Source: Cupriavidus sp. EM10 (lineage in GTDB: Bacteria > Pseudomonadota > Gammaproteobacteria > Burkholderiales > Burkholderiaceae). Taken from it: a stretch of DNA of 64,000 bases. Below the pieces are notes generated by a model. The model worked only from the letters and a program-made list of their open reading frames with translations. It searched no databases and had not been told where the DNA came from. Location: assembly GCF_018729255.1 (NCBI RefSeq), contig NZ_CP076060.1:558001-622000 (forward strand), given 5' to 3'. Below, piece after piece: positions 49,115 to 57,772 of this stretch. The position numbers and the translations under genes were made by a program. Positions within the stretch are counted from its first letter, which is position 1. Each line of letters begins with the position of its first letter.

Positions 49115-49146
49115 TCCCGAATATGAATAAAAAGCCGATTTCGGGA
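49115..49146 (+). promoter_or_regulatory. Leader hairpin in the fds transcript
   Basis: TCCCGAA pairs with TTCGGGA around an A-rich loop of 18 bases in the 5' untranslated region, about 25 bases before fdsG. No T run follows, so it is a leader stem rather than a terminator. Confidence 0.4.
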
Positions 49147-49170
49147 TCGACAGAACAAAATGGAGACAGC

Positions 49171-49704
49171 ATGCCAGAGACCGCCATCCCCACGGCGCCA
49201 GCCGGCCATGGCCGGACGGATTCCGCCGCAGATATCGCACGCATCGTTGCGGCCAGACGCGACATGCCCGGCGCGTTGCTGCCGATCCTGCACGAGATCC
49301 AGGACACCCAGGGCTACATCCCGGCCGATGCCGTGCCGGTCATCGCCAAGGCGCTGAGCCTGTCGCGTGCCGAGGTGCATGGCGTCATCACGTTCTATCA
49401 CCATTTCCGCCAGCAGCCGGCCGGCCGCCATGTCGTGCAGGTGTGCCGCGCCGAAGCCTGCCAGTCGGTAGGCGCCGACGCGCTTGCCGAACACGCGTGC
49501 CGCAAGCTGGGCTGCGATTTCCACGAGACCACGGCCGACGGCCAGTACACGCTGGAGCCGGTCTACTGCCTGGGGCAGTGTGCCACCGGCCCGTCGATGA
49601 TGATCGGCGACCGCATCCATGCGCGCGTCGATGCCCGGCGATTCGACAAGCTCGTTGATGCCGTACGTGAAGCGGTACGTGAAGACGAGGAGGCCCGCGC
49701 ATGA
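49171..49704 (+). CDS. fdsG: Formate dehydrogenase gamma subunit FdsG
   Basis: A 177-residue cytosolic [2Fe-2S] subunit homologous to NuoE. The cluster cysteines are in VCRAEACQSVGADAL and PVYCLGQCATGPSMMIGDRI. The helical N-terminus has GALLPILHEIQDTQGYIP and ITFYHHFRQQPAGRHVVQ. The ATG at 49171 has GGAG upstream; an earlier in-frame ATG (49108) falls in the leader. It overlaps fdsB by four bases (ATGA). It passes electrons between the FdsA clusters and the FMN of FdsB. Confidence 0.96.
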   Translation: MPETAIPTAPAGHGRTDSAADIARIVAARRDMPGALLPILHEIQDTQGYIPADAVPVIAKALSLSRAEVHGVITFYHHFRQQPAGRHVVQVCRAEACQSVGADALAEHACRKLGCDFHETTADGQYTLEPVYCLGQCATGPSMMIGDRIHARVDARRFDKLVDAVREAVREDEEARA

Positions 49705-51257
49705 CCACCACCATCTTCGTTCCGCGCGATTCCACCGCGCTGGCGCTCGGCGCCGACGAGGTGGCGCAGGCCATCGCCGCTGAAGCGGCTCGGCGCGGCG
49801 CCGACGTACATATCGTCCGCAACGGCTCGCGCGGCATGTTCTGGCTGGAGCCGCTGGTCGAGGTAAAGACCCCCGCAGGGCGCGTGGCCTACGGCCCGGT
49901 GACGGAGGACGATGTCGCCGCGCTGTTCGACGCAGGGTTCCTGACGGGCGGCCAGCATGCGCTGGCGCTGGGCCTGACCGACGAGATCCCGTTCCTGAAG
50001 CAGCAGGAGCGCCTGACCTTCGCCCGCGTGGGCATCACCGATCCGCTGTCGCTCGACGACTACATCGCCCACGAAGGCTATGCAGGCCTGACGCGCGCGC
50101 TGGCCATGGCGCCCGAGCAGATCGTGCAGGAAGTGCTCGACTCCGGCCTGCGCGGCCGGGGCGGCGCGGCCTTTCCCACCGGCATCAAGTGGAAGACGGT
50201 GCTGGCCGCGCAGTCGCCGGTCAAGTACATCGTCTGCAATGCCGATGAGGGCGACTCGGGCACGTTCTCCGACCGCATGGTCATGGAAGACGACCCGTTC
50301 ATGCTGATCGAGGGCATGACGATCGCCGGCCTGGCCGTGGGCGCCGAGTCCGGCTACATCTACACGCGCTCCGAGTACCCGCACGCGATTGCCGCCACCG
50401 AGGCCGCCATTGCCATCGCCACGCAGGCGGGCTGGCTGGGCGACAACATCCGGGGCAGCGGCACACGTTTCACGCTGGAAGTGCGCAAGGGCGCCGGCGC
50501 CTATGTGTGTGGCGAGGAAACCGCGCTGCTTGAAAGCCTGGAGGGCAAGCGGGGCGTGGTGCGCGCCAAGCCGCCGCTGCCGGCCCTGAAGGGCCTGTTC
50601 GGCCAGCCCACCGTCATCAACAACGTGATCTCGCTGGCCACGGTGCCGGTGATCCTGGCGCGTGGCGCCAGGTTCTACCAGGACTTCGGCATGGGCCGGT
50701 CGCGCGGCACGCTGCCGTTCCAGCTGGCCGGCAATATCCGGCAGGGTGGGCTGGTGGAAAAGGCGTTCGGCGTGACGCTGCGCGAGCTGATGTACGACTT
50801 CGGCGGCGGCACGCGCAGCGGCCGGGCGATCCGCGCAGTGCAGGTGGGTGGCCCGCTGGGTGCCTACCTGCCCGAGTCGCGCTTCGATGCGCCGCTGGAC
50901 TACGAGGCCTACGCCGCGTTTGGCGCGGTGGTGGGCCACGGCGGCATCGTGGTGTTCGACGAGACCGTGGACATGGCGAAGATGGCGCGCTACGCGATGG
51001 AGTTCTGCGCCATCGAGTCGTGCGGCAAATGCACGCCATGCCGGATCGGATCGACGCGCGGCGTCGAGGTGATCGACCGCATCATCGCGGGCGACCAGCC
51101 CGTGAAGCATGTGGCGCTGGTGCGCGACCTGTGCGACACGATGCTCGCGGGTTCGCTGTGCGCGATGGGCGGCATGACGCCGTACCCGGTGCTGTCCGCG
51201 CTCAACGAATTCCCCGAGGACTTCGGGTTGTCCGGCAAGCCGGCCAAGGCCGCCTGA
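49701..51257 (+). CDS. fdsB: Formate dehydrogenase beta subunit FdsB
   Basis: A 518-residue diaphorase subunit homologous to NuoF, with a NuoE-like thioredoxin fold at the N-terminus. The FMN loop is GLRGRGGAAFPTGIKW, NAD contact region CNADEGDSGTFSDRMVMEDDP-like (CNADEGDSGTFSDR), AGAYVCGEETALLESLEGKR, and the [4Fe-4S] motif ESCGKCTPCRIGSTRG plus a later cysteine in AGSLCAMGGM. It reduces NAD+ with electrons from formate. Its start overlaps fdsG and 73 bases separate it from fdsA. Confidence 0.96.
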   Translation: MTTTIFVPRDSTALALGADEVAQAIAAEAARRGADVHIVRNGSRGMFWLEPLVEVKTPAGRVAYGPVTEDDVAALFDAGFLTGGQHALALGLTDEIPFLKQQERLTFARVGITDPLSLDDYIAHEGYAGLTRALAMAPEQIVQEVLDSGLRGRGGAAFPTGIKWKTVLAAQSPVKYIVCNADEGDSGTFSDRMVMEDDPFMLIEGMTIAGLAVGAESGYIYTRSEYPHAIAATEAAIAIATQAGWLGDNIRGSGTRFTLEVRKGAGAYVCGEETALLESLEGKRGVVRAKPPLPALKGLFGQPTVINNVISLATVPVILARGARFYQDFGMGRSRGTLPFQLAGNIRQGGLVEKAFGVTLRELMYDFGGGTRSGRAIRAVQVGGPLGAYLPESRFDAPLDYEAYAAFGAVVGHGGIVVFDETVDMAKMARYAMEFCAIESCGKCTPCRIGSTRGVEVIDRIIAGDQPVKHVALVRDLCDTMLAGSLCAMGGMTPYPVLSALNEFPEDFGLSGKPAKAA

Positions 51258-51330
51258 ACGGTATTCAAGAACGACGCGCCTCTCAGGGGCGCGCGCATCC
51301 ACAAAAGCAGTGCATTACGGGAGACATCCC

Positions 51331-54204
51331 TTGAACGCTCGCGACGATTTCGACTACGGAACCCCTGCCATCGACACCGACACGATGGTGACGCTGGAAA
51401 TCGACGGCGTATCCGTCACCGTGCCGGCCGGCACCTCCGTCATGCGCGCTTCTGCCGAAGCCGGCATCGGCGTGCCCAAGCTCTGCGCCACCGATTCTCT
51501 GGAACCGTTCGGCTCCTGCCGGCTGTGCCTGGTGGAGATCGAAGGCCGGCGCGGCTATCCGGCGTCGTGCACCACGCCCGTGGAAGCGGGCATGAAGGTG
51601 CGCACGCAGAGCGGCAAGCTGGGCGAACTGCGCCGGGGCGTGATGGAGCTCTACATCTCCGATCACCCGCTCGACTGCCTCACCTGTCCGACCAACGGCA
51701 ACTGCGAGCTGCAGGACATGGCCGGCGTGGTCGGCCTGCGCGAAGTGCGTTACGCGGATGGCGCCGGCGGTGCCGCCCCGATCGCCACGCATACCCACAT
51801 GAAGAAGGACGAGTCGAACCCGTACTTCACATACGACCCGTCGAAGTGCATCGTGTGCAACCGCTGCGTGCGCGCCTGCGAGGAAACCCAGGGCACCTTC
51901 GCGCTGACAATCAGCGGCCGCGGCTTCGAGTCGCGTGTATCGCCCGGCACCAGCCAGTCGTTCATGGAATCCGACTGCGTGTCGTGCGGCGCCTGCGTGC
52001 AGGCCTGCCCGACCGCCACGCTGACCGAGACCTCGGTGATCCAGCTGGGCCAGCCGTCGCACAACGTGGTGACCACGTGCGCGTACTGCGGCGTGGGCTG
52101 CTCGTTCAAGGCCGAGATGAAGGGCAACGAGGTGGTGCGCATGGTGCCCTACAAGGACGGCGCCGCCAACGAGGGCCACGCCTGCGTGAAGGGCCGCTTT
52201 GCCTGGGGCTACGCCACGCACAAGGACCGCATCCTCAAGCCGATGATCCGCGCGAAGATCACCGATCCGTGGCGCGAGGTGTCGTGGGAAGAGGCCATCG
52301 GCTATGCCGCATCGCAGTTCAAGCGCATCCAGGCCGAGCACGGTATCGATTCGATCGGCGGCATCGTGTCGTCGCGCTGCACCAACGAGGAAGGCTACCT
52401 GGTGCAGAAGCTGGTGCGCGCCGCCTTCGGCAACAACAACGTCGATACCTGCGCGCGGGTTTGCCATTCGCCCACCGGCTATGGCCTGAAGACCACGCTG
52501 GGCGAATCGGCGGGTACGCAGACGTTCCGCTCGGTGGCCAAGGCAGACGTGATCATGGTGATCGGCGCCAACCCGACCGACGGCCACCCGGTGTTCGGCT
52601 CGCGCATGAAGCGCCGCCTGCGGGCCGGCGCCAAGCTGATCGTGGTCGACCCGCGCCAGATCGACCTGGTCGATTCGCCGCACGTGCGCGCCGACTATCA
52701 CCTGCAGCTGCGCCCGGGCACCAACGTGGCCGTGGTCACGTCGATGGCCCACGTGATCGTCACCGAAGGCCTGCTGGCCGAGCAGTTCATTGCCGAGCGC
52801 TGCGAGGACCGCGCGTTCCAGCAATGGCGCGATTTCGTTGCGCTGCCCGAGAATTCTCCGGAAGCGCTTGAGGTCTCCACCGGCGTGCCGGCCGAGACGC
52901 TGCGCGGCGCCGCGCGGCTCTACGCCACGGGCGGCAACGCGGCCATCTACTACGGCCTGGGCGTGACCGAACATGCGCAGGGCTCAACCACGGTGATGGG
53001 CATTGCCAACCTGGCCATGGCCACCGGCAACGTCGGCCGCGAAGGCGTGGGCGTGAATCCGCTGCGCGGCCAGAACAACGTGCAGGGTTCGTGCGACATG
53101 GGATCGTTCCCGCACGAACTGCCGGGCTATCGCCATGTGTCGGATTCCACCACGCGCAGCAGCTTCGAGGCGGCGTGGGGCGTGGGCATCAACCCCGAGC
53201 CGGGCCTGCGCATCCCGAACATGTTCGAGGCCGCGCTGACTGGCACGTTCAAGGGCCTGTACTGCCAGGGCGAGGACATCGTCCAGTCCGACCCGAACAC
53301 GCAGCACGTGGCCGAGGCGCTGTCGTCGATGGAATGCATCGTCGTGCAGGACATCTTCCTGAACGAGACGGCCAAGTACGCGCACGTGTTCCTGCCGGGT
53401 TCGTCGTTCCTGGAAAAGGACGGCACCTTCACCAACGCCGAGCGCCGCATCTCGCGCGTGCGCAAGGTGATGCCGGCGCAGGCGGGCTACTCCGACTGGG
53501 AAGTGACGCTGCTGCTGTCGAAGGCGCTGGGTTATCCGATGGAGTACAAGCATCCGTCCGAGATCATGGACGAGATCGCGCGCCTGACGCCGACGTTCTC
53601 GGGCGTCAGCTACCGGAAGCTGGACGAACTGGGCAGCATCCAGTGGCCGTGCAATGCCGACGCGCCGCACGGCACGCCGACCATGCACGTCGATGGTTTC
53701 GTGCGCGGCAAGGGCAAGTTCATCATCACCAAGTACGTGGCGACCGACGAGAAGGTGACGCAGAAGTACCCGTTGCTGCTGACCACCGGCCGCATCCTGT
53801 CGCAGTACAACGTGGGCGCGCAGACGCGACGCACGCCCAACGTGCACTGGCACGACGAGGACAGGCTGGAGCTTCATCCCCATGATGCGGAGGAACGGGG
53901 CATCAAGGATGGCGACTGGGTGGGCGTGCAGAGCCGGGCGGGCGAAACCGTGCTGCGCGCCATCGTCAGCCAGCGCATGCAGCCGGGCGTGGTCTACACG
54001 ACCTTCCACTTCCCCGAGTCGGGCGCCAACGTCATTACCACCGACAACTCGGACTGGGCCACCAACTGCCCCGAGTACAAGGTGACGGCGGTGCAGGTGA
54101 TGCCGGTGGCGCAGCCGTCCACCTGGCAGCGCAACTACCAGGCGTTCAACGAAGAGCAGCTGGGTCACCTGCGCGCCGCCGGCGAGACGGCGCAGGCGGG
54201 CTGA
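51331..54204 (+). CDS. fdsA: Formate dehydrogenase alpha (molybdenum) subunit FdsA
   Basis: A 957-residue catalytic subunit. The N-terminus has a [2Fe-2S] ferredoxin domain (FGSCRLCLVEIEG and ASCTTPVEAGM), a His-Cys cluster (HPLDCLTCPTNGNCELQD) and two [4Fe-4S] motifs (CIVCNRCVRACEE, CVSCGACVQACPT). The molybdopterin part starts CAYCGVGCSFKAE. The molybdenum ligand Cys and the catalytic His are in CARVCHSPTGYGLKTTLGE. It oxidises formate to CO2 and is oxygen tolerant in relatives. A TTG start at 51331, five bases after GGAGA, is chosen; a GTG seven codons upstream has no site. Confidence 0.96.
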   Translation: MNARDDFDYGTPAIDTDTMVTLEIDGVSVTVPAGTSVMRASAEAGIGVPKLCATDSLEPFGSCRLCLVEIEGRRGYPASCTTPVEAGMKVRTQSGKLGELRRGVMELYISDHPLDCLTCPTNGNCELQDMAGVVGLREVRYADGAGGAAPIATHTHMKKDESNPYFTYDPSKCIVCNRCVRACEETQGTFALTISGRGFESRVSPGTSQSFMESDCVSCGACVQACPTATLTETSVIQLGQPSHNVVTTCAYCGVGCSFKAEMKGNEVVRMVPYKDGAANEGHACVKGRFAWGYATHKDRILKPMIRAKITDPWREVSWEEAIGYAASQFKRIQAEHGIDSIGGIVSSRCTNEEGYLVQKLVRAAFGNNNVDTCARVCHSPTGYGLKTTLGESAGTQTFRSVAKADVIMVIGANPTDGHPVFGSRMKRRLRAGAKLIVVDPRQIDLVDSPHVRADYHLQLRPGTNVAVVTSMAHVIVTEGLLAEQFIAERCEDRAFQQWRDFVALPENSPEALEVSTGVPAETLRGAARLYATGGNAAIYYGLGVTEHAQGSTTVMGIANLAMATGNVGREGVGVNPLRGQNNVQGSCDMGSFPHELPGYRHVSDSTTRSSFEAAWGVGINPEPGLRIPNMFEAALTGTFKGLYCQGEDIVQSDPNTQHVAEALSSMECIVVQDIFLNETAKYAHVFLPGSSFLEKDGTFTNAERRISRVRKVMPAQAGYSDWEVTLLLSKALGYPMEYKHPSEIMDEIARLTPTFSGVSYRKLDELGSIQWPCNADAPHGTPTMHVDGFVRGKGKFIITKYVATDEKVTQKYPLLLTTGRILSQYNVGAQTRRTPNVHWHDEDRLELHPHDAEERGIKDGDWVGVQSRAGETVLRAIVSQRMQPGVVYTTFHFPESGANVITTDNSDWATNCPEYKVTAVQVMPVAQPSTWQRNYQAFNEEQLGHLRAAGETAQAG

Positions 54205-54230
54205 CCCGGGACCGGCGAGCGGAATCGACG

Positions 54231-55079
54231 ATGAAACGCGACGTGCCATCCCCGGACAGCGCGGCCGGTACCGACGAGGTACCGGCGCAGCGCACGTTCC
54301 CGGTCAGCCGCTGGCGCCACGGCGTGCTGACGACCGAAGTCGACCATCTGGCCGAGGAAGTGCCCGTGGCGCTGGAGTTCAACGGCATCTCGCACGCGGT
54401 GATGCTGGCGACCCCGGCCGACCTGGAGGACTTCGCGCTCGGCTTCAGCCTCAGCGAAGGCATCGTGGCGGCGGCCAGCGACATCTACGGCGTGGACGTG
54501 GAAGCCAGCGGGCAGGGCATCACGGTCAAGGTGGAGATCGCCACCTGCGCGTTCGTCGCGCTGAAGGGCAGGCGCCGGGCCATGGCCGGACGCACCGGGT
54601 GTGGGCTGTGCGGCACCGAGTCGCTGGACGAGGTCATGCGCATGCCGGAACCGGTGCAAAGCCAGGCGGAGTTCGACCCGGGCGTGTTCGAGCACGCGTT
54701 CGCGGTGCTGCACAAGCGCCAGGCGCTGCTGCGCGACACGGGCGCCACCCACGCGGCGGCGTGGATGCGGGCCGATGGCGAAATCGCGCTGGTGCGCGAG
54801 GACGTGGGCCGGCACAACGCGCTGGACAAGCTGGCGGGCGCGCTGGCCCGTGGCGGCCAGGAAGACATCGCGCGCGGCGCGGTCATCGTGACCAGCCGCG
54901 CCAGCTACGAGATGGTGCAGAAGACCGCCGCCATCGGCGCCGGCGTGCTGGCGGCGGTGTCGGGGCCGACAGCCATGGCCGTGCGCCTGGCGCAGACGGC
55001 GGGCATCACGCTGGCCGGCTTTGTGCGCGGCGGCACCATGGTGGTCTACAGCCATCCTCAACGACTACATATTGGATAA
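54231..55079 (+). CDS. fdsC: Formate dehydrogenase sulfurtransferase FdsC (FdhD family)
   Basis: A 282-residue accessory protein that delivers sulfur to the molybdenum cofactor of FdsA. FdhD marks are VALEFNGISHAVMLATPADLED, the cysteine pair TGCGLCGTESLDE, DVGRHNALDKLAGAL and the late AVSGPTAMAVRLAQTAGITLAGF. It has a longer N-terminal region than E. coli FdhD. It begins 26 bases after fdsA and ends nine bases before fdsD. Confidence 0.94.
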   Translation: MKRDVPSPDSAAGTDEVPAQRTFPVSRWRHGVLTTEVDHLAEEVPVALEFNGISHAVMLATPADLEDFALGFSLSEGIVAAASDIYGVDVEASGQGITVKVEIATCAFVALKGRRRAMAGRTGCGLCGTESLDEVMRMPEPVQSQAEFDPGVFEHAFAVLHKRQALLRDTGATHAAAWMRADGEIALVREDVGRHNALDKLAGALARGGQEDIARGAVIVTSRASYEMVQKTAAIGAGVLAAVSGPTAMAVRLAQTAGITLAGFVRGGTMVVYSHPQRLHIG

Positions 55080-55088
55080 GGGTCTGGC

Positions 55089-55331
55089 ATGCATATCGAG
55101 AACCTGGTCAAGATGGCCAACCAGATCGGCAGCTTTTTCGAGGCCATGCCCGATCACGACGAGGCGCTTGCCGATATCGCCGCGCATATCAAGAAGTTTT
55201 GGGAACCGCGCATGAAGCGGGCGTTCCTGGCGCATGTCGAGGCCGGTGGCGACGGGGTGGCCCCGATCGTCCTGGAAGCGGTGGCGCGCCACCCCGAAAT
55301 GCTGCAGATCGTGTTGCGGGCCGCAGCCTGA
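55089..55331 (+). CDS. fdsD: Formate dehydrogenase delta subunit FdsD
   Basis: An 80-residue protein starting MHIENLVKMANQIGSFFEAM, with AAHIKKFWEPRMKRAFLAHV in the middle; these are the usual FdsD features. It lies at the end of the operon. In relatives it is needed for an active enzyme and is thought to help cofactor insertion with FdsC. Its small, helical, basic nature fits that role. Confidence 0.94.
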   Translation: MHIENLVKMANQIGSFFEAMPDHDEALADIAAHIKKFWEPRMKRAFLAHVEAGGDGVAPIVLEAVARHPEMLQIVLRAAA

Positions 55332-55350
55332 GCCACGTTGCGAGATAGCC

Positions 55351-55821
55351 CTACTTCTTCAGCCGGTAGAGCAATTGCAGGATCGCCAGCCCGAACAGGG
55401 TGGCGATGACTGCCGTGGCCTCGCGGCCCAGCCCGCAGGCCACGCCGATGGCCGCCACCGTCCAGATGCTGGCCGCCGTGGTCAGGCCGCGCACATCCTC
55501 CTCGCTGTTCAGCTTGATGATGGCCCCGGCGCCCAGAAAGCCGATGCCCGATATCAGCCCCTGCAGCACGCGGCTCATGTCGGTCAGCGGCACGCCGGCC
55601 TGCAGCGGTACCAGCACGAACAGCGCCGAGCCCATCGCCACCAGCATGTGCGTGCGCAGGCCGGCCGGCTTGCCCGAGACCTCGCGCTCGTAGCCAATCA
55701 GCCCGCCCAGCAGCACGGCCAGCGTGAGCCGCAGCAGGATGCGTGTGAGTTCCTTGATGTCGGGCACGTCGGCAAATTCCGAACGCAGTGTGCCGTAGAT
55801 ATCGCCCCAGACTCCTTCCAT
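55351..55821 (-). CDS. MgtC/SapB-family membrane protein
   Basis: A 156-residue protein with about four helices, for example ILLRLTLAVLLGGLIGYERE with the family's conserved GxxxGxER. HMLVAMGSALFVLV, GIGFLGAGAIIKLNSEEDVRGLTTAASIW and ACGLGREATAVIATLFGL complete the fold. The ATG at 55821 has GGAG upstream, while a GTG four codons before lacks a site. MgtC proteins modulate ATP synthase and help under low Mg2+; this short SapB-like branch lacks the C-terminal ACT-like domain. Confidence 0.93.
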   Translation of the reverse strand: MEGVWGDIYGTLRSEFADVPDIKELTRILLRLTLAVLLGGLIGYEREVSGKPAGLRTHMLVAMGSALFVLVPLQAGVPLTDMSRVLQGLISGIGFLGAGAIIKLNSEEDVRGLTTAASIWTVAAIGVACGLGREATAVIATLFGLAILQLLYRLKK

Positions 55822-55907
55822 GACTGTCTCCACCCCGGCGTGTTTGGCTGGGGCAGGCTAGCATGCGGAGGCGGGGCGGCGCCGTCGGGCGCCCGCTGAC
55901 ACGGCGG

Positions 55908-56602
55908 TCAGCGCAGGCGCAGCGGTTCCAGCAGCGCGGCGTCGTACTGGGCACGCGTGATGCGGCCCAGCTCCATCATCCGCAGCAGGATGTAGGTCTG
56001 GCGCTGCCGCGCGCGGCGCGGGTTGACCACGGGATTGTTGGCGGACGGCGCCTTGGGCAGGCCGGCCAGCATCGCGCACTCGGCCAGCGACAGCTGCTCG
56101 ACGGGCTTGCCGAAGTAGGTGCCGGCGGCTTCCGAGAAGCCATAGGCCCCTGACCCAGGTAGATCTTGTTGAGGTACAGCTCCAGGATCTCGTCCTTGCT
56201 GAGCGCATTCTCGATGCGGTAGGCCAGCAGGATCTCGTAGAGCTTGCGCGTGTAGGTCTTCTTGCGCGACAGGAAGAAGTTGCGCGCCACCTGCATGGTG
56301 ATGGTGGACGCGCCTTGCGACAGGTCATCCGACAGGTTGGCGATGCCGGCGCGCATCACGCCCACGTAGTCCACGCCATCGTGCAGGTAGAAGCGGTCGT
56401 CCTCGATGGCGACCACGGCCTCGGGCAGCGTGTGCGGGAAATCTCCCAGGCGGACGTAGCCCGCCGTTTGCCGGAAGGCCGTCAGCGCGTCCAGCGACGG
56501 CAACTGCCGGTTGGCCATCAGGACGGCAAAGGCGACCAGCAACGCGCCACCCACCACGGCGAGCAGTACGAACTTGACGAAGGCGGACCAGAGACGTTGC
56601 AT
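55908..56602 (-). CDS. Stand-alone GT51 peptidoglycan transglycosylase (PBP1a-like), frameshifted
   Basis: A 231-residue membrane-anchored glycosyltransferase. The helix LLAVVGGALLVAFAVLMA is followed by GT51 motif 1 (VAIEDDRFYLHDGVDYVGV), motif 2 (QGASTITMQVARNFFLS), and motif 3/4 (RKLYEILLAYRIENALSKDEILELYLNKIYLG). The frame breaks at the run CCCC at 56147-56150. One base added gives GQGAYGFSEAAGTYFGKPVE, then motif 5. The protein ends LLEPLRLR and stops where a class A PBP would continue with a transpeptidase domain. Motifs are more PBP1a-like than MtgA-like. It may be a natural monofunctional enzyme or a truncated PBP. Confidence 0.8.
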
Positions 56603-56668
56603 GGCGCGTATTGTGCCATCGCCACGCGCGACGTCGGATTTTTCCGGTCCCCTTATACCAGGCCGGCC

Positions 56669-57718
56669 CTAGCCGGCAGGCACCTCCACCTTCAGATCCC
56701 TGGCCAGCGCCTCAAGGTTGCGCCAGATATTCGGATTGATGTCGAGCGTGGTGCCGGCGGCCGCGCGGCAGGCCGCCTCGTACTCGCCCGGATACTGCAC
56801 GCGATCGCAGCCCGGCGCCGTCGGGGTGTCGTGCAGGTACTGGACAAAGGCCTCCACCTCGCCGCGCTCCCAATTCAGGCCCAGGTCGAACTCGGGGTTG
56901 AGCACCACCGCGAACAGGTTGTTGGTGGCCACCCCGCCGCGCGGATTGTCCGGCTGGATGGTGCCGCCGCCAGACAGCACGCCGGCCAGCAGTTCCGCCA
57001 CCACGCCCAGCGCGTAGCCCTTGTGCTGCCCGAACGGCAGCAGCGATCCGGGGCGGTCGCCGAACATCACCGAGGCGTCGGTGGTGGGATTGCCATCGGC
57101 GTCGATGATGCTGTGTTCGGGCGCCGGCTCGCCTTTCTCTGCCAGCACGCGCGCCTTGTTGATGGCGATGGCGCTGGTGGCGATGTCCACCACCAGCGGC
57201 GGCCGGCCGTTCGGCATCGGCCCGGCAAAGCAAAGCGGGTTGGTGGTCAGGCGCGGCACGCGGCCGCCGAACGGCGCCACCACGGGCGGCCGGTTGATGA
57301 CGTTGGTGAAGCTCAGCAGCACCAGGCCGGCGGCCGCCACCATCTCGCCATAGTGGCCCATGCGGCCCAGGTGGTGCGATCGGCGCAGCGTCACGATGCA
57401 ATGGCCGTGCTGGCGCACGCGGTCGATGGCGCGCTGCATGACGGTCTTGCCCACGTGCTGGCCAAAGCCGCCGTGGCCGTCGAAGACCATCAGCGTGTCG
57501 CGGTCCATCACGCATTCGGCGCGGCCGGACGCGTTGACGCTCTGCCCTTCGAGCGCGCGGCGGTAGTTCGGCAGGATCGACAGGCCGTGGCTGATGTAGC
57601 CGCTGCGGTCGGATTCGACCAGGTGTTCGGCTACATCGTCAGCAATGTCGGCGGGCACATTCTGCGCGATCAGGATACTGCGCGCAAAGGCGCGCGCGGA
57701 GTCGGTACTCAGTTTCAT
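56669..57718 (-). CDS. Ldh-family malate/L-lactate/ureidoglycolate dehydrogenase
   Basis: A 349-residue NAD(P)-dependent 2-hydroxyacid oxidoreductase of the type 2 malate/lactate dehydrogenase family (not the Rossmann type). Marks are HLVESDRSGYISHGLSILPN, the catalytic-loop HHLGRMGHYGEMVAAAGLVL, TTNPLCFAGPMPNGRPPLVVDIATSA and PFGQHKGYALGVVAELLAGVL-SGG. It follows the carboxylate transporter (54-base gap, same strand), so the pair may take up and oxidise a hydroxy-dicarboxylate. Confidence 0.92.
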   Translation of the reverse strand: MKLSTDSARAFARSILIAQNVPADIADDVAEHLVESDRSGYISHGLSILPNYRRALEGQSVNASGRAECVMDRDTLMVFDGHGGFGQHVGKTVMQRAIDRVRQHGHCIVTLRRSHHLGRMGHYGEMVAAAGLVLLSFTNVINRPPVVAPFGGRVPRLTTNPLCFAGPMPNGRPPLVVDIATSAIAINKARVLAEKGEPAPEHSIIDADGNPTTDASVMFGDRPGSLLPFGQHKGYALGVVAELLAGVLSGGGTIQPDNPRGGVATNNLFAVVLNPEFDLGLNWERGEVEAFVQYLHDTPTAPGCDRVQYPGEYEAACRAAAGTTLDINPNIWRNLEALARDLKVEVPAG

Positions 57719-57772
57719 GGCAGGGGCGTCTTGGCGTTGATTTCGTTGGCGGCCTTCAGTACCGGTGCGGCG

